From Liolophura sinensis (Eukaryota; Mollusca; Polyplacophora; Chitonida; Chitonidae): a DNA stretch of 64,000 nucleotides. Position 1 is the stretch's first letter. Every line of letters begins with the position of its first letter. The translations under genes were made by a program, and so were the position numbers. Location: positions 20,385,717 through 20,449,716 of the forward strand of contig NC_088305.1 in the NCBI RefSeq assembly GCF_032854445.1. The letters are read 5' to 3'. Below the pieces are notes generated by a model that was not told the origin of the DNA, did not search any database, and was given only the letters and a program-made list of their open reading frames with translations. Below are positions 38,380 through 50,431 of this stretch, piece after piece.

Positions 38380-38650
38380 AGTCAAGACCATGACGGGACA
38401 TGGTTGATGAAATTAACTGGCTGAGTAGTTTTGCTCGGGGATCTGATCTTTGTCAGGAGTAGATTCTCTCAGCGTTAATAACTAACGGCTTTGACAAGGA
38501 CTTTAGGGTCTTTCAGGAGTTTCTCGGGTGATCGTCTTCTCGTTCCGCCTTGGATTAATCACAGCAAGTGTGACTTAGGCGACTGACTTGCCGCTTTACC
38601 TCAAATATCCTGCCCTAATGAGAAAACTTATGCTCTCTCTGCTTTAATAC
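38380..38650. promoter_or_regulatory. GC-richer unique intronic block, candidate regulatory
   Basis: Contains ggattaatcacagcaag at 38552, an Otx/Pitx-like homeodomain word, and gatctttgtcaggagtagat. Confidence 0.3.
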
Positions 38651-39267
38651 AGTAGGGATTAACTGATAGATATTCAAGAACACCAAGAGACAGTTTTTTT
38701 TTTTTTTCAGAGCGCAGTCTAATTTCTAACATCAACAAATTATCTAAATTATCATTCATTCTCTATATTAATCATGTTAATCAGAAATCATTCAACATTC
38801 AGTAGTTTTACTGATAATATTCATGTAAAAGACAGTGTTATTCTGAAAAATGATACTGTTTTGCCTTTAATATTTTTCAGCATCTGACTATACCATCACG
38901 AGTGTGTATGTATTTACAGTGTTTAATAGGCTTTCGATGTTCAGACCTGCTATCCCACTCTCACACAATCACATTCCTGAAACATGTTCCAAGTGTGCTA
39001 ATGACACATGCCTGACATACAATTGCTCAGTGTCTCTGGAGTGAGAATGTTATAGGTGTGCAAATCACACTCCTCGGCTTTTGCAATGATCATCACACTT
39101 TTGCAAAAAAAAAAAACCCAGTCTGTATATGCCATTGCCATCCATATAGTGCTCCTGATGGTGGGATATTAAAATGCTAAAATACCAAGTGCAAAATAGT
39201 TTCAGTTTTTTGGATAAATATCTTTCATTCAGACAATCTTTTGGTTACAGCAGGAATTATTACAGTA

Positions 39268-39440
39268 GACAGTGTGACTGCATATGAAAAATTTAAAAAA
39301 TGCAACTCAAAATGATGCTTTTTAAGAGCTCTTAAGTCTGTGAATGAAAGAAATTTACACGAAAACTTAACTTTTTATGGATAAACCACCATATTTTTGT
39401 TTAATTTACTTGTTTTAGTTTTGGTGGCCAAAATCAGACA
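39268..39440. repeat. Dispersed repeat family B, copy 1
   Basis: aatgcaactcaaaatgatgc, tttttaagagctcttaagtc and tttgtttaatttacttgtt match 40957-41125 at high identity. Confidence 0.88.
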
Positions 39441-39659
39441 AACTTTTGGTTACAGCAGGAATTATTCGTAAGGTGAAACTTTAACTTATTTTTAAATACA
39501 GAAGAAGAGTCTTTTTAAACACTAAATTACTATAAGTATATTGTACATTTTTCCAAGTAAACTAAGTTATTTTTCAAATCAATTATCAAACACACTGGGC
39601 CTTTAATGGCTTTAAATATTTAGCCACAGTGTAGTTCACCGATGGCTTCAAGTCAGTGG

Positions 39660-39790
39660 GTGCATGAGGTACCTCACAAAGGGCAGTGGTTTAATCTTTA
39701 GTCTTGTCCATGAGCCCACTTGAGGACTGTTGTGTAAGTGAAATGTTCTTAATTGTGGGGTTGAAACAGGACAATAAACAATAAGGACAC
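39660..39790 (+). mobile_element. Old, degenerate SINE-like copy
   Basis: gtgtaagtgaaatgttctta and a terminal acaataaacaataagg recall the SINE 3' end; the rest is too diverged to align by eye. Confidence 0.4.
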
Positions 39791-39949
39791 TTTCAAAGTG
39801 CTATTTAAAGTTCTGTGCGTGGTAACATGAAATTTGTTCAGAAAATGGCTTAAGTTGGCTGTTTTTTTGGCCAAGGGGTGATTCTTGAAAAATTGAAGTC
39901 AGGCACTAAATAAAAATAGTATTATGTTGCTCAAACAAAGCACAGTTGC

Positions 39950-40528
39950 TTTAAGGTGGAGAAAACATAAAAATGGCACAGTTCAGATGAAAGAGTGTGA
40001 AAAGTTATTCCTAAATGTGGTCTTCAATATTTTTTCTGATTTTTCCTTAAGGAGAAAAGAAAATTTTTTTTGTATGGTGGGTATTTGGGACCACCTTTTG
40101 GTATTTACAGTCTTTGTTTAATAATGTCATAAATGAGAATGTATCACAGGTTTAATAAATATTTTTGCACTAGAATGCACATTCAGCTAACAAACGCAAT
40201 AAACCTCAATTTGGATCATATTTATATTTTTGAAATGTTCATAGATGTTATCACAGTTTAGGTTAAATGCATATGTTTGGATATAAACAACAAATTTACA
40301 TTCAAATAAATTTATGAGACAAGCATCACATCCTTATTGAGAACATTATTATGCAACCATGAGAAATACTAAAAGTTGGTCCCAAATACCCACCATACAA
40401 AAATATTTTCAAATACCCTTTTCTATTGGAAAAAAAACCCCCCAAAATATTAAAGATCATATTAACAAATAAGTTCTGAAGCTCTCTCATCTGATTTTGC
40501 CATCATTTTTATGTTTTCTTCTCCTTTT
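39950..40528. mobile_element. Foldback (long inverted repeat) element
   Basis: The left arm (about 39950-40140) and right arm (about 40330-40528) are inverted copies around a loop of about 190 bp. Matching landmarks: ggagaaaacataaaaatgg against catttttatgttttcttctc, and gtatggtgggtatttgggac against gtcccaaatacccaccatac. No open reading frame links it to a transposase, so it would be a non-autonomous MITE-like or foldback element, or an inverted duplication. Confidence 0.75.
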
Positions 40529-40956
40529 AACAAAACACATTTACTTAATCTAAATACATGTAACTTACAAAGTTTCATGAAACCAAGTCCATGTATATAC
40601 ATCTACCGCCTGGCATAAATGACAAACGTACATTTATCTAGGCAAGATTAAGGAATTTTTCTTGCTTGTGTTTAGAAAGGCTAAGAACATCAATATAAAT
40701 GCAGGAAATGTAACAATACTGATGGATCCTGGCTTCATAGCGAGTATTAAATTGACAATAGATGTATCATGTCGGTCGGACCAATTCCACCCAACAAATT
40801 ATTTCACAGATCTGCTTCTGAATTAAAGCAATCTTTATGGAACTGAGGAAACACAGGGCTAGATCACAACATGGGTCAAAATATGAACCACTTACAAGTC
40901 AGGGCCACATCTAGAAAAAACCTTAAATGTTCTGATCCCAAACTTTGGTGGTAACA

Positions 40957-41125
40957 GTGTGACTGAATGCAAAAATTTTAAAAATGCAACTCAAAATGAT
41001 GCTTTTTAAGAGCTCTTAAGTCTGAGAATGAAAGAAATTTACATGAAAACTTAACTTTTTATATATAAACTGCCATATTTTTGTTTAATTTACTTGTTAG
41101 TTTTATTACAAGTTTTGGTAGCCAA
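40957..41125. repeat. Dispersed repeat family B, copy 2
   Basis: Same order as copy 1. An inverted, more diverged relative may lie at about 52310-52460 (catcattttgagttgc). Confidence 0.88.
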
Positions 41126-41330
41126 CAGTTTAGGAACCCAAATGTTTTCCAGAACCAAGGTTACTCTAGATACGGCCCTGCAAGTACATGTAGAAAAGAT
41201 GACAAGATCAGAGACATATGCTTAATGATATATATAGTGCAGCACTTCGCGTAAAAGTCAGCATTTTGCAGGTTACACATTTTGCTCGATTCTCGTTAAC
41301 TGATGCACCTTATAGGACCACTTAAGAGTC

Positions 41331-41511
41331 ATTTATTTATTTGATTGGTGTTTTACGCCATTCTCAAGAATATTTCACTTATATGACGGCGGCCAGCATT
41401 ATGGTGGGTGGAAATCGGGCAGAGCCCGGGGGAAACCCACGACCATTGGTGAGAGACTCCTGGGTCATTACGCTGCGCTAGCGCGCTAACCAACTGAGCC
41501 ACGGAGGCCCC
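41331..41511 (-). mobile_element. SINE copy with a clean internal deletion
   Basis: The conserved 3' half runs into aaacccacgaccat and then jumps to tggtgagagactcctgggtc, retaining an intact A-box end (gctaaccaactgagccacgg). The body between two cgacc sequences is missing, which suggests a microhomology-mediated deletion. Confidence 0.9.
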
Positions 41512-41651
41512 AAGAGTCAATTGAAAAGTCTGATTAATTTCTCCTCAGTAAAACTTGAGTGCTGGATCAAAAACAATAACTTAAAGCTTTTACGGAATTC
41601 GAAAAGTTGCACTTTTACACACCAAACATTACGTGAAATGTGGTTTGTGTT

Positions 41652-41779
41652 CATTTATTTAGCTGATTAGTGTTTAACTCTGTCCTCAAGAGTATTTCCT
41701 TTGAACAACAGAATGAAGAATTATGGCATGAGGAAACCAGGCAGAACCTGGGGGGAAACCCATGACCATTAACAGGTTT
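41652..41779 (-). mobile_element. Diverged SINE 3' half
   Basis: tcctcaagagtatttccttt, gaggaaaccaggcagaacc and gaaacccatgaccat in the expected order. More diverged than its neighbour 140 bp away, so an older insertion. Confidence 0.8.
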
Positions 41780-42769
41780 GAAATACTGTAGCTTGTAAAT
41801 ACTAATGCATGTACATGCAACTGTTTATATGTGGCGTAGAAGTAAGACGCAAACGCGTATATGTTCTTTCCAGGACATAAAACTGGCCGAATTACAAACA
41901 AACGGAACTAACGAAGCAGCACAGGGACAAATGTAGTTATTGCTTGTACTGACAGCTAACATTGATTGAGGAGAGAGCACTATGCTGGCCTTCACCAATC
42001 CACAATCAATCACATACCCTTAATACCTCAGACAGGCCGGTTAACTCCGCTCAAGGGTGGAGCCGGCCGCCACACATTCTGGCCACGGACATGGCATACT
42101 CATAATAAAAACCCATGTGAAACAATAGGACAAATGAAGTGCAGATTTAACCTTGAACTCCTCATCTCCAAATATGTGTATATATGGCATTTCTTATAGA
42201 CCCATAATGAACAGTACAAGTACATATTCAGTGTGGATGCTGATCCTAATAGAGAAAGGTTTTAAAGCTGTTTCCCACATGCTGAAGTCTGGACTTGAAT
42301 CTGGCAGCTAATGGAAAACATGGATATCACTGCTAATGTTGTCTCCACTGCCAAAATTTCACTGAGCAATATCATCTACATATCCTGTACAAATCGACCT
42401 AAAATTTTATCCAAGACAAAATTATTGATTTTGCAAGATTTTTGAGAGTTCTAGTTTATTGGTCTTAGAAACAGATTTTGTGGGTGTTTTTTTTTTTTCT
42501 GAAGTTAGCATGTCATATACCCTTCTGGAAAAATTTGAGCTTTATCACTGAGTGAAATATTTTATGAGAATTAATAAATTACCAAAATTGACTCTTTCAG
42601 GCAAGTTTGAAGGCCAAATATGGTACATCCAAATACAGGAACTATGCCACTTCGTCATTTTGGTCAATCTCTTAGCAGCTGATTAAAATCTGACTCAAAA
42701 CAGTTTAATTTTAATGAACAAATTTGTACAGGAATTAAATATTTGTACATACAGTAAATCTTCGACCAG

Positions 42770-43085
42770 TTCAACCACTGAATCCCTTTCTTTCAGTGCA
42801 ATTTATGCATACAATTATTAAGAAAATGACACTAAAACGGATTACTTTGGGTCATTAAAGACGCAACTTCTTAAAACTGTGCAACTTATTTCTCTACACC
42901 CTACAATTCTCTCAGAATGTTTCAAAATATTGGTTGCAGAGGTGGTCGAAAAGGTGGATATCATCCTACTGGGAAAATGTACAGTTTCAGCACCAACAGC
43001 AATATTTTACAATTTTTACTTGCCTCAAAAATGCTTTGATGAAGATAATTTTTTTTTTTTGATGAAATTTTAGGTGATGTATTAT
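42770..43085. repeat. Dispersed repeat family A, longest copy
   Basis: Its left half matches 53005-53200 (tttctctacaccc, then tttctcacaatgtttcaaaa-like). Its right half matches 16500-16670 (ctactgggaaaatgtacagt, then aaattttaggt). No coding capacity was seen. Confidence 0.75.
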
Positions 43086-44279
43086 CATACTAGATGACCA
43101 ACTTATTGTAGGTTGTAGGTTTAACATACAATCATTAAAATGGTTTTTCATAGCCTAGATGTACATGTATTTGCTTTCTCAATCACTGCTGAAAAAATAC
43201 AAAAAGAAACTTCTTAGCAAAGTCATGAAGATGAGCGTCAAAACCAATATTTTTCTCTGCTAAAGCTGATAATGTCTCACCAAGATGAATAATTCACGTG
43301 GACAAATGTTAAGACTAAGCATTAGTATTAATGAGCTGTTCTGTTAATACTGGAATGGTACAAATGCCTTCACATCGTGCTTACCCCTGTCTGGTACTGT
43401 GACCAGGCTCTAAGCACATATGGCATCCCCTGATAAAACACCCTTGTCCCCTCACTAATGTACATAGCCAAACAGTTACAGTGTCTGCTCTGCTGTTTGT
43501 TTAGTCCTATCAACATTCCCCTGCCCAAGCCCAGGGTATCCATGTCCTTGGAGTGCCCTGAGAAACACCCCAATGTTTTAATCACTCCATTTACACATGT
43601 TCAGCAGCTCAGAGTCAAGTCAATGACCACTGCAGCAAAATTATACAAATCTAAGTACATGCATGAGCCTTGTATACTATGAAACAAAGTAATAAAGACT
43701 TCTAGCTTCTTCTGACTCAATAGTGCTAAGTGGCATTTTCTGTCCCACTATCAGGACAGCTTAGATAAACTAATTCAAACTAGGCCAATGACATCTGCTT
43801 AAACTGTAATTGACATTACAGCATTTTCTTTGTACCTAATTCTGCTTAAGCCATGGTGTTATGGGGATTGCTAGTGGCTAGTGTTTTAAGCATCTACAAG
43901 CTTGAACGGTTAAAACAAATCCCTAACTAAGGGGAACTGACACGAAACCATATTTGACTGGTTATGTGTGACCATGCAATTGCCAATGTTTTACCCTATG
44001 CAGTAGTTTTTTTTTTATACTGGATGCAGAGAACGTAAATACATGTATGATTTTTGAATACCTTCCCCATACCGGTACTGATAAATCTTGGTTGAATTGG
44101 CAGTCATTTATGCAAAAGCTTTGCACAATAATACTTGCACAGAACAAACGCATGTTACATACATTCTTGGGCATGGCGATAAACACAAATCAAACTGATT
44201 ATCTTGAATGATGTACTGATGGGTTTTATTTTAAACGCCTTTGTTTCAAACTTTTCTGACCGGAAAACCAAGTCTCTCA

Positions 44280-44610
44280 ATGAAAATAAAGAGAATAGTG
44301 TCAGGTCTAAAGTCCTTTCTTTGCTGCACAGGGTTTTATCGCAGGGAAATCTTTAATGGTAATAGCTTTAAAGCCATTCTCCCACTAGACCTGCAATCAG
44401 TGCAGAGGGAATCCTTAAGGTGTCTGCAGTTCCTTCCCTTGGTATGAAATTCCACACCTTAGTGAGGCATTGTCGTGATTGATGTCAATATTGTCTTTGA
44501 CACCAGGGTTTGAAATTACAGAATCATGACAAGGAGCCATTCACTTTTTCAGACAGCTTTGCACAGACCACAGAATAATGCCACTTAAGAGCTTAGCTGC
44601 AATCATGTAA
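44280..44610. promoter_or_regulatory. Unique intronic block, candidate regulatory
   Basis: gcattgtcgtgattgatgtc and aatattgtctttgacacc place SOX-like and PBX-like words together at about 44465-44505. No repeat match. Confidence 0.25.
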
Positions 44611-44679
44611 TACCATAAGCCTTCAATGCTGTTTTATACTTGGTTCAGTGAAACAAGACACAATCATTCTGGACACTGG

Positions 44680-44905
44680 TAATTTAACAGTTCAACATTA
44701 CAAAAACCAAGTGGGAATCCTTCTAGAATGGCATTATTGTTCATATAAAAATTGGTAATTTAACAATTTAACATTCCCAGACCAAGTGGGAATCCTTCTA
44801 GAATGGCATTATTGTTCATATAAAAATTGGTAATTTAACAATTTAACATTCCCAGACCAAGTGGGAATCCTTCTAGAATGGCATTATTGTTCATATAAAA
44901 ATACT
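44680..44905. repeat. 75-bp tandem triplication
   Basis: gtgggaatccttctagaatg recurs at 44711, 44786 and 44861, followed each time by gcattattgttcatataaaa. The two later copies are nearly identical. Confidence 0.95.
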
Positions 44906-45085
44906 CTTTATCCAAAATCACAGAGCAAAAAAACAAGGCAATTAAAGGTGGTATTCACTTTAAGTTTTGCTTTTTTGTTCATTTTGTCCATTCAAATAAT
45001 GAAAAACACAAATAATAAAAACTATGCTGTATAGGTCTCAATAGATGAGAATGTATAGAAGTACATGTAACTTCACAAAGATAAG

Positions 45086-45297
45086 TATTTATTTATTTGA
45101 TTGGTGTTTTACGCCCTACTCAAGAATATTTCACTTATACGGCGGCGGCCAGCATTATGGTGGGAGGAAACGGGGCAGAGCCTGGGGAAACCATGACCAT
45201 CTGCAAGTTGCTGGAAGATCTTCAGCATGAACTGACAGTGACCGCCTAACCCCCTCTCTGGGTGCTAACCCCCAGCCCCTCAGCCATGGAGGCCTCC
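45086..45297 (-). mobile_element. SINE copy with partly deleted body
   Basis: Has the tail, acggcggcggccagcattat, gcagagcctggggaaacc, a shortened body, and the head ending cagccatggaggcctcc. Confidence 0.88.
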
Positions 45298-46269
45298 TAT
45301 GACATATTAGTGTATCTAAATGTACAGGCATACAGTCAACATAGCTCTGAATGACAGATTTACCATACACTTCAGTCCTTCACCAATTTAGGAGGGTTAG
45401 GAGAAAGATTTAAAACCTCTTTGATGGCTAACTGACAGATCACTGTACACACAGTCAACAGTCCTGGGTGATAGAGAGACGATGAGAGCTTTATTCAAAC
45501 ACACCAATGTGTTCGCAGTTGTGGTAATCTGGTGGTTTGTTAGTTCAACCATCTGGTCGAGTCACACCAATGTCCACATAAGACACACTGATCCCGGACA
45601 TGGCAGACAGCTAGAACACTCAAAACTGAAGACAACCTCTACCATTACTTGATTATAATGCTGGTGAATCTGATGACTCTGACTACTTAGACACTAACAG
45701 AGTTCAACAATTCAAATTTCAAGGCATGTCCAGGCACAAAATTCATTTTTCAGGCTACTTGGAATAAATGTTCAACGCAATATACCCTAATTCTTCTAAA
45801 ATTTGGGACAGATATTAGTATTGCTGAAATCAGAATATTACATTTCTTTACCAGCCTTTTGGATATCAGTTTGTTGTCAATAGATGGTCTAACCTTGTGA
45901 GAAAAAAACAAACTCAATATTCCTGCTAGAATTACATATATATATTGGCTAAATTGAGCAGACCAGGTGTCCCATATCTTACAAGAAATAGGGTAAGCTT
46001 AAAGCAGTGTTCCATGACATTCTGCATACGCAGTTCCAATTTCAAGGCCTATTACAGACTTCTCCCTACCGTTTCAACATTGCAAATAATTCTAATTCTC
46101 AAGTCCAACTTCACCCATTAATGAATACAAAACTTTAACCTTCCCAAATTTGCAATAATGTTGACTCCCTGAGACAATTAATACACTCTAGCCTAACATC
46201 ACACAGAAAAAAAACCTGCCACATCTACCAAAAACTGGAATGCAATGAATAATGCTCGAAGTTCATATG

Positions 46270-46600
46270 TTCATTCAGTCAAGGACTCATATGCCTGTCC
46301 AGTCCAGCATTGTCTGATATAACAGAGCCTTGATATACCCGTATCCAGTTTCACCAGCAAATCTTCAGGCAAAGTTGGTTTAGTCCAGGCTGTTACCTTT
46401 GGCCTTTCTGTACTCTGTACCTGGCTTACATTGTGGCTTAGTGCCCTGTGGGTGTTACATTCCACAGAAAGGCCATGGGGCCAGGGAATATTCCAGTTTG
46501 GAGGGAGAGCCAGGGGGAAAAGGCATCCCTCACCGGGAGATACCTCAGATTGTGGGGGTAGGGTGGGATGATAGAAATAAGAGAGAAGCCTCAATTACAC
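46270..46600. promoter_or_regulatory. GC-richer unique intronic block
   Basis: Includes gtgccctgtgggtgttacat and a G-rich stretch (46495-46570). Open for 107 codons on the minus strand, with no recognisable protein features. Confidence 0.22.
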
Positions 46601-47055
46601 ATCCATACTGAATGCATTGTCCTGTAGAGGGTGGACCATTACAGTGCATGTACCTGTGTACAGGTACAGCGGATTTGAGAGGATAGGGTAAAGCATGGTT
46701 TAATAAGTGGGCAATTCAGGATCACATAAAATGAGAACCTAAGAAATTCACAATGATCACTCGCATAAGAATGAAACTTTTGTGACGACAGGCAAAGACA
46801 ATGCAGGGAGTTAGACAGGAAAACTCAAGTCAAACTGAATGACATAATTTTATTCCCCATCCCCATGTTCTTATTACAATGGCTGCACATTTGAATGTGG
46901 CATTTCTACATTTCAACACACACTGGGTTTTCAAACTTCTACAAAATGGGCTGCTAAGAATTTTAAGTTTTAGGCTATGTTCAAAATATTTTTTACAGAT
47001 TTAATCATGATAAAAATTACAACTTCATTAAGACACAAAAGGTACATGTCCTCAA

Positions 47056-47652
47056 ATGACAAAACTTCTCTTTCTACTCAGCGCAGCTCTACATTCATAC
47101 AACAGAGGCTTGATCCCAGAGTCCGCACATCTCGTACCTAAAACACCAGCTGTGCCTCTTAACACAGAAGAGCTACACCTGGACACCATCCCAAACATCA
47201 AACAAGCCTCAAATGTGCCTCGGCTTTTGTGTCGGGCACAGCGTTTCCTTCCCGCGCGGGGTGCTTCCCTAAAGGCCATAGGAAGTATGCTCAAGTCTGC
47301 CTATCTGGACTCGCATCCCTGCCACACTTCTTCCGGAATGTTGGGTATTAATGTCAATGGAGCAGACAACTGTACAGATACCCGCACTTTTATTTACTTG
47401 GCATCTACATCACCCATTGTAAGCAGAAAAGGGAAAGAGTATGGAGGGTTAAAAAGGAGGAGAGTGAGGAAAAGAAAAACTTCACATAAAACAGGAGAGA
47501 AACTAAAAAAAACCCCAAAAACTGATCATCTGGAATTAACTGGTGTAAATTCTTCGGGATATTTGTCCTACATACAGTTTCTAGGTTCAACACGCCATTT
47601 TGTCCCATTGTGCACAGGCCAAAAAATACATGTACGCAAAATACAACAATGA
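47056..47652 (+). other. Unassigned 198-codon reading frame, opposite strand, in an intron
   Basis: The longest plus-strand frame in the window. It begins MTKLLFLLSAALHSYNRG, which looks like a weak signal peptide, and carries a very basic stretch (GLKRRRVRKRKTSHKTG) near residues 131-147, ending at TGA. No family was recognised. It overlaps a GC-richer unique block (about 47050-47350) that is also open on the other strand, which favours chance or a conserved non-coding element over a gene. A nested gene or long non-coding transcript is possible. Confidence 0.25.
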
Positions 47653-49019
47653 CTTCAAAGTAAGATCAGTTCTTTTTAATTTTCTACACACACAAATGAC
47701 TAAAAGTTTCCGCAGCTATCATGGATTGAAATGTTGATTATCACCTAAAGTTGTTTTAAATAAGCAAAACAAAACAACTTTTCTCACACTATAGTTCCCT
47801 GCAGAATGAATGAATCATTTACATCTTTACATATTTTCCTGTAAATCTAATAAGTGTTTTAAAAACATAACTAAATCATCTTTCTTGAAGGAACCAAACA
47901 TATTTGTTTTAAACATGTTGAAACTTGTTCAAAGGCTTGGTTGAAAAAAGTTGTTGTTTATAACAGAAGTGGTCTATTATTCATGGCAAGTAAGCCCAGT
48001 AGTCTCAGGGGAGATAATCACGCAGTTAGCAGAAGTAGAGCTGTGGACATCATGGGCACAAGTGTGTGTATTTGAGTTTGATGGTGCTGTTGTATCATGA
48101 TCAGTAGTTGATCCTTTGCTAAAGGCTGTGTTCAGATTTATGGGTGGAGATCTACAGCTAACAAACATCTGAACAGATGCACCCATGACTAAAAAAGTAA
48201 GAATGGCAGGTGAGGCAGAGTACACTTTGTGTAACTGAGGTAAAATGTGCTTGTGTCAGTGAAGAAGTCACTGGTAGAAATACAGTCATAATCAATTGTT
48301 TATAAGGGTGTGGGGGGGGGGGGGGGGAACAGGCAGACATGCACATACTATATAGTGTTCAAATGTTCTAATGTGACCTGCTTTATAAATTTTGTGAATC
48401 ATTTTGAACAATAACTTGTGCACAGACAAGGCTGATATTTCGTAAAGTGGCAGCAAAGAATTTTTGTTGGATTAGAGCTGATCCATTTTTGGCCAAAAAT
48501 GTAAACATGGGTTTGTCAGCCATGTCTTAAGAAGTTATTTGCAGGCCAGAATCTCTGGTGTAGTTTCTTTAAAATGAGGATATACAATGAGGATTGGATA
48601 GGTGGAGATAAATTACACTCTGGGCTCTACTCATTCACCCCTCCTATCCCCCATCCCCACCCAGCAGCTGCATCCAGGGAGCCATGTATGTTCATGTAGA
48701 TCTGTACATGTGTATATCCTGACAGGTGTTGAAAGGCAAAGAATCTAACACTTGTACATGTTAACAAACACCAGGCACTAGTCTAATAACACACGTACTG
48801 CATAGGTGCTGTGAATCTGAGCAGCCGCCCCAAACACCATCTGCTCGGGAATCACATGTCTGAGCAGAAATTAAACATGAAACGATAAAACTGATGGAAA
48901 ACATACATCTCCATCATTGCACTGATGTTTGTAACTAGAGAAACAGTCCAAAATTTTGGAAAACTTAGACCTTACTGATCACCCTAATATTCAGCCATCC
49001 TTCATTACAAGGCACACAG

Positions 49020-49855
49020 CATATCCCCGGCACTACATGGTCCACATTCAAGACATTTCTGCCATGAATTCCAAACACTCTTGTCTACATTTACATCCAA
49101 TACACACTTGCCTATAATATGTACATGAATTCACATCAACAACATTCTTGCCTTCTTAAAGGACACCCTTACTTACATCCATAACACATTTGCTTACCAT
49201 CCAAGACACCGTTACGCACGTCCATGACACATTTGCCTAACATCCAAGACACCCTTATCCACATCTATGACACATTTGCCTAACATCCAAGACACCCAAC
49301 ATACATCCATGAAACATTTGCCTAACATCCAAGACACCCTCACTTACATCCATGGCACATTTGCATAACATTCAAGACACCCTCACTTACATCCATGGCA
49401 CATTTGCCTAACATCCAAGACACTCTCACTTACATCCATGACACATTTGCCTAACATTCAAGACACCCTCACTTACATCCATGACACATTTGCCAACATC
49501 CAAGACACCCTCACTTACATCCATGACACATTTGCCCAACCTACGAGACACCTTTACTTACATCCATGACACATTTGCCTAACATCCAAGACACCCTCAC
49601 TTACATCCATGACACATTTGCCTAACATTCAAGACACCCTCACTTACATCCATGACATATTTTCCTAACCTACGAGACACCCTTACTTACATCCATGACA
49701 CATTTGCCTAACATCCAAGACACCCTCATTTACATCCATGACACATTTGCCTAACATCCAAGACACCCTCATTTACATCCATGACTTATTTGCCTAACCT
49801 ACAAGACACCCTTACTTAGATCCTTGAAAAATTTGCCTAACATCCTAGGCATCCT
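49020..49855. repeat. 43-bp minisatellite, about 16 copies
   Basis: Unit: catccatgacacatttgcct, aacatccaagacaccctcac, tta. It is degenerate at the left edge (about 49020-49190) and right edge (after 49800) and most regular in the middle. A sub-variant with aacctacgagacac recurs at intervals, suggesting some multi-unit duplication. Confidence 0.93.
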
Positions 49856-50431
49856 TAATTCACCAGAAGCTTGACATCAAGCTTAGAGACTATTTGCCAT
49901 GTCCACAAAATTTCCCACACAGCACACATGAAACAAGATGCCATAATGTTTGCTCCAATACACCAACGTGAGCATCTATCCCCCAAATGTATTACCCAGG
50001 TGAAAATTGATTGTCACATGAAAGAGTTCATCTCTGTGCTGAAGTGAAATTACTTATGTACCTTCAACTATGTCAGGTCCTTGTTTTCAGAAAGAACTCA
50101 ATTGCAAATAAATAGTAAAAATAATCTATTGATAGATGCATAAGACTTTTCAGTAAGCATCCAAACATAAAAACTTCTGGTACAATTTCTTTCTTAATCA
50201 AAGCCTTTGGTAAATTTTTACCAATACATTTAACACATGTGTAAGTAACTCACATGTAATGTTAATTTTCCAAGATCCATTGAAATGAAACAAAGTGCAA
50301 CGCAGAGAAAATTGTTGACAAACAAATGAACTCACTGAACAGACAACCAAACAGACAACCGAACATAGTCAAACACACATATATATACACACTTCTTCAT
50401 TCTAATATTATGAAATAGACAGTAGTCTTAC

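Larger units (their letters stand above)
30694..50431 (-). other. Intron, about 19.7 kb
   Basis: Phase and domain continuity across it (TSVVQ then DHVFREIG) argue that no exon is missing. Contains the 43-bp and 75-bp arrays, the foldback element, family A and B repeats, about seven SINE pieces and several unique blocks. 30.7-33.1 and 47.7-49.0 kb show nothing else. Confidence 0.8.
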
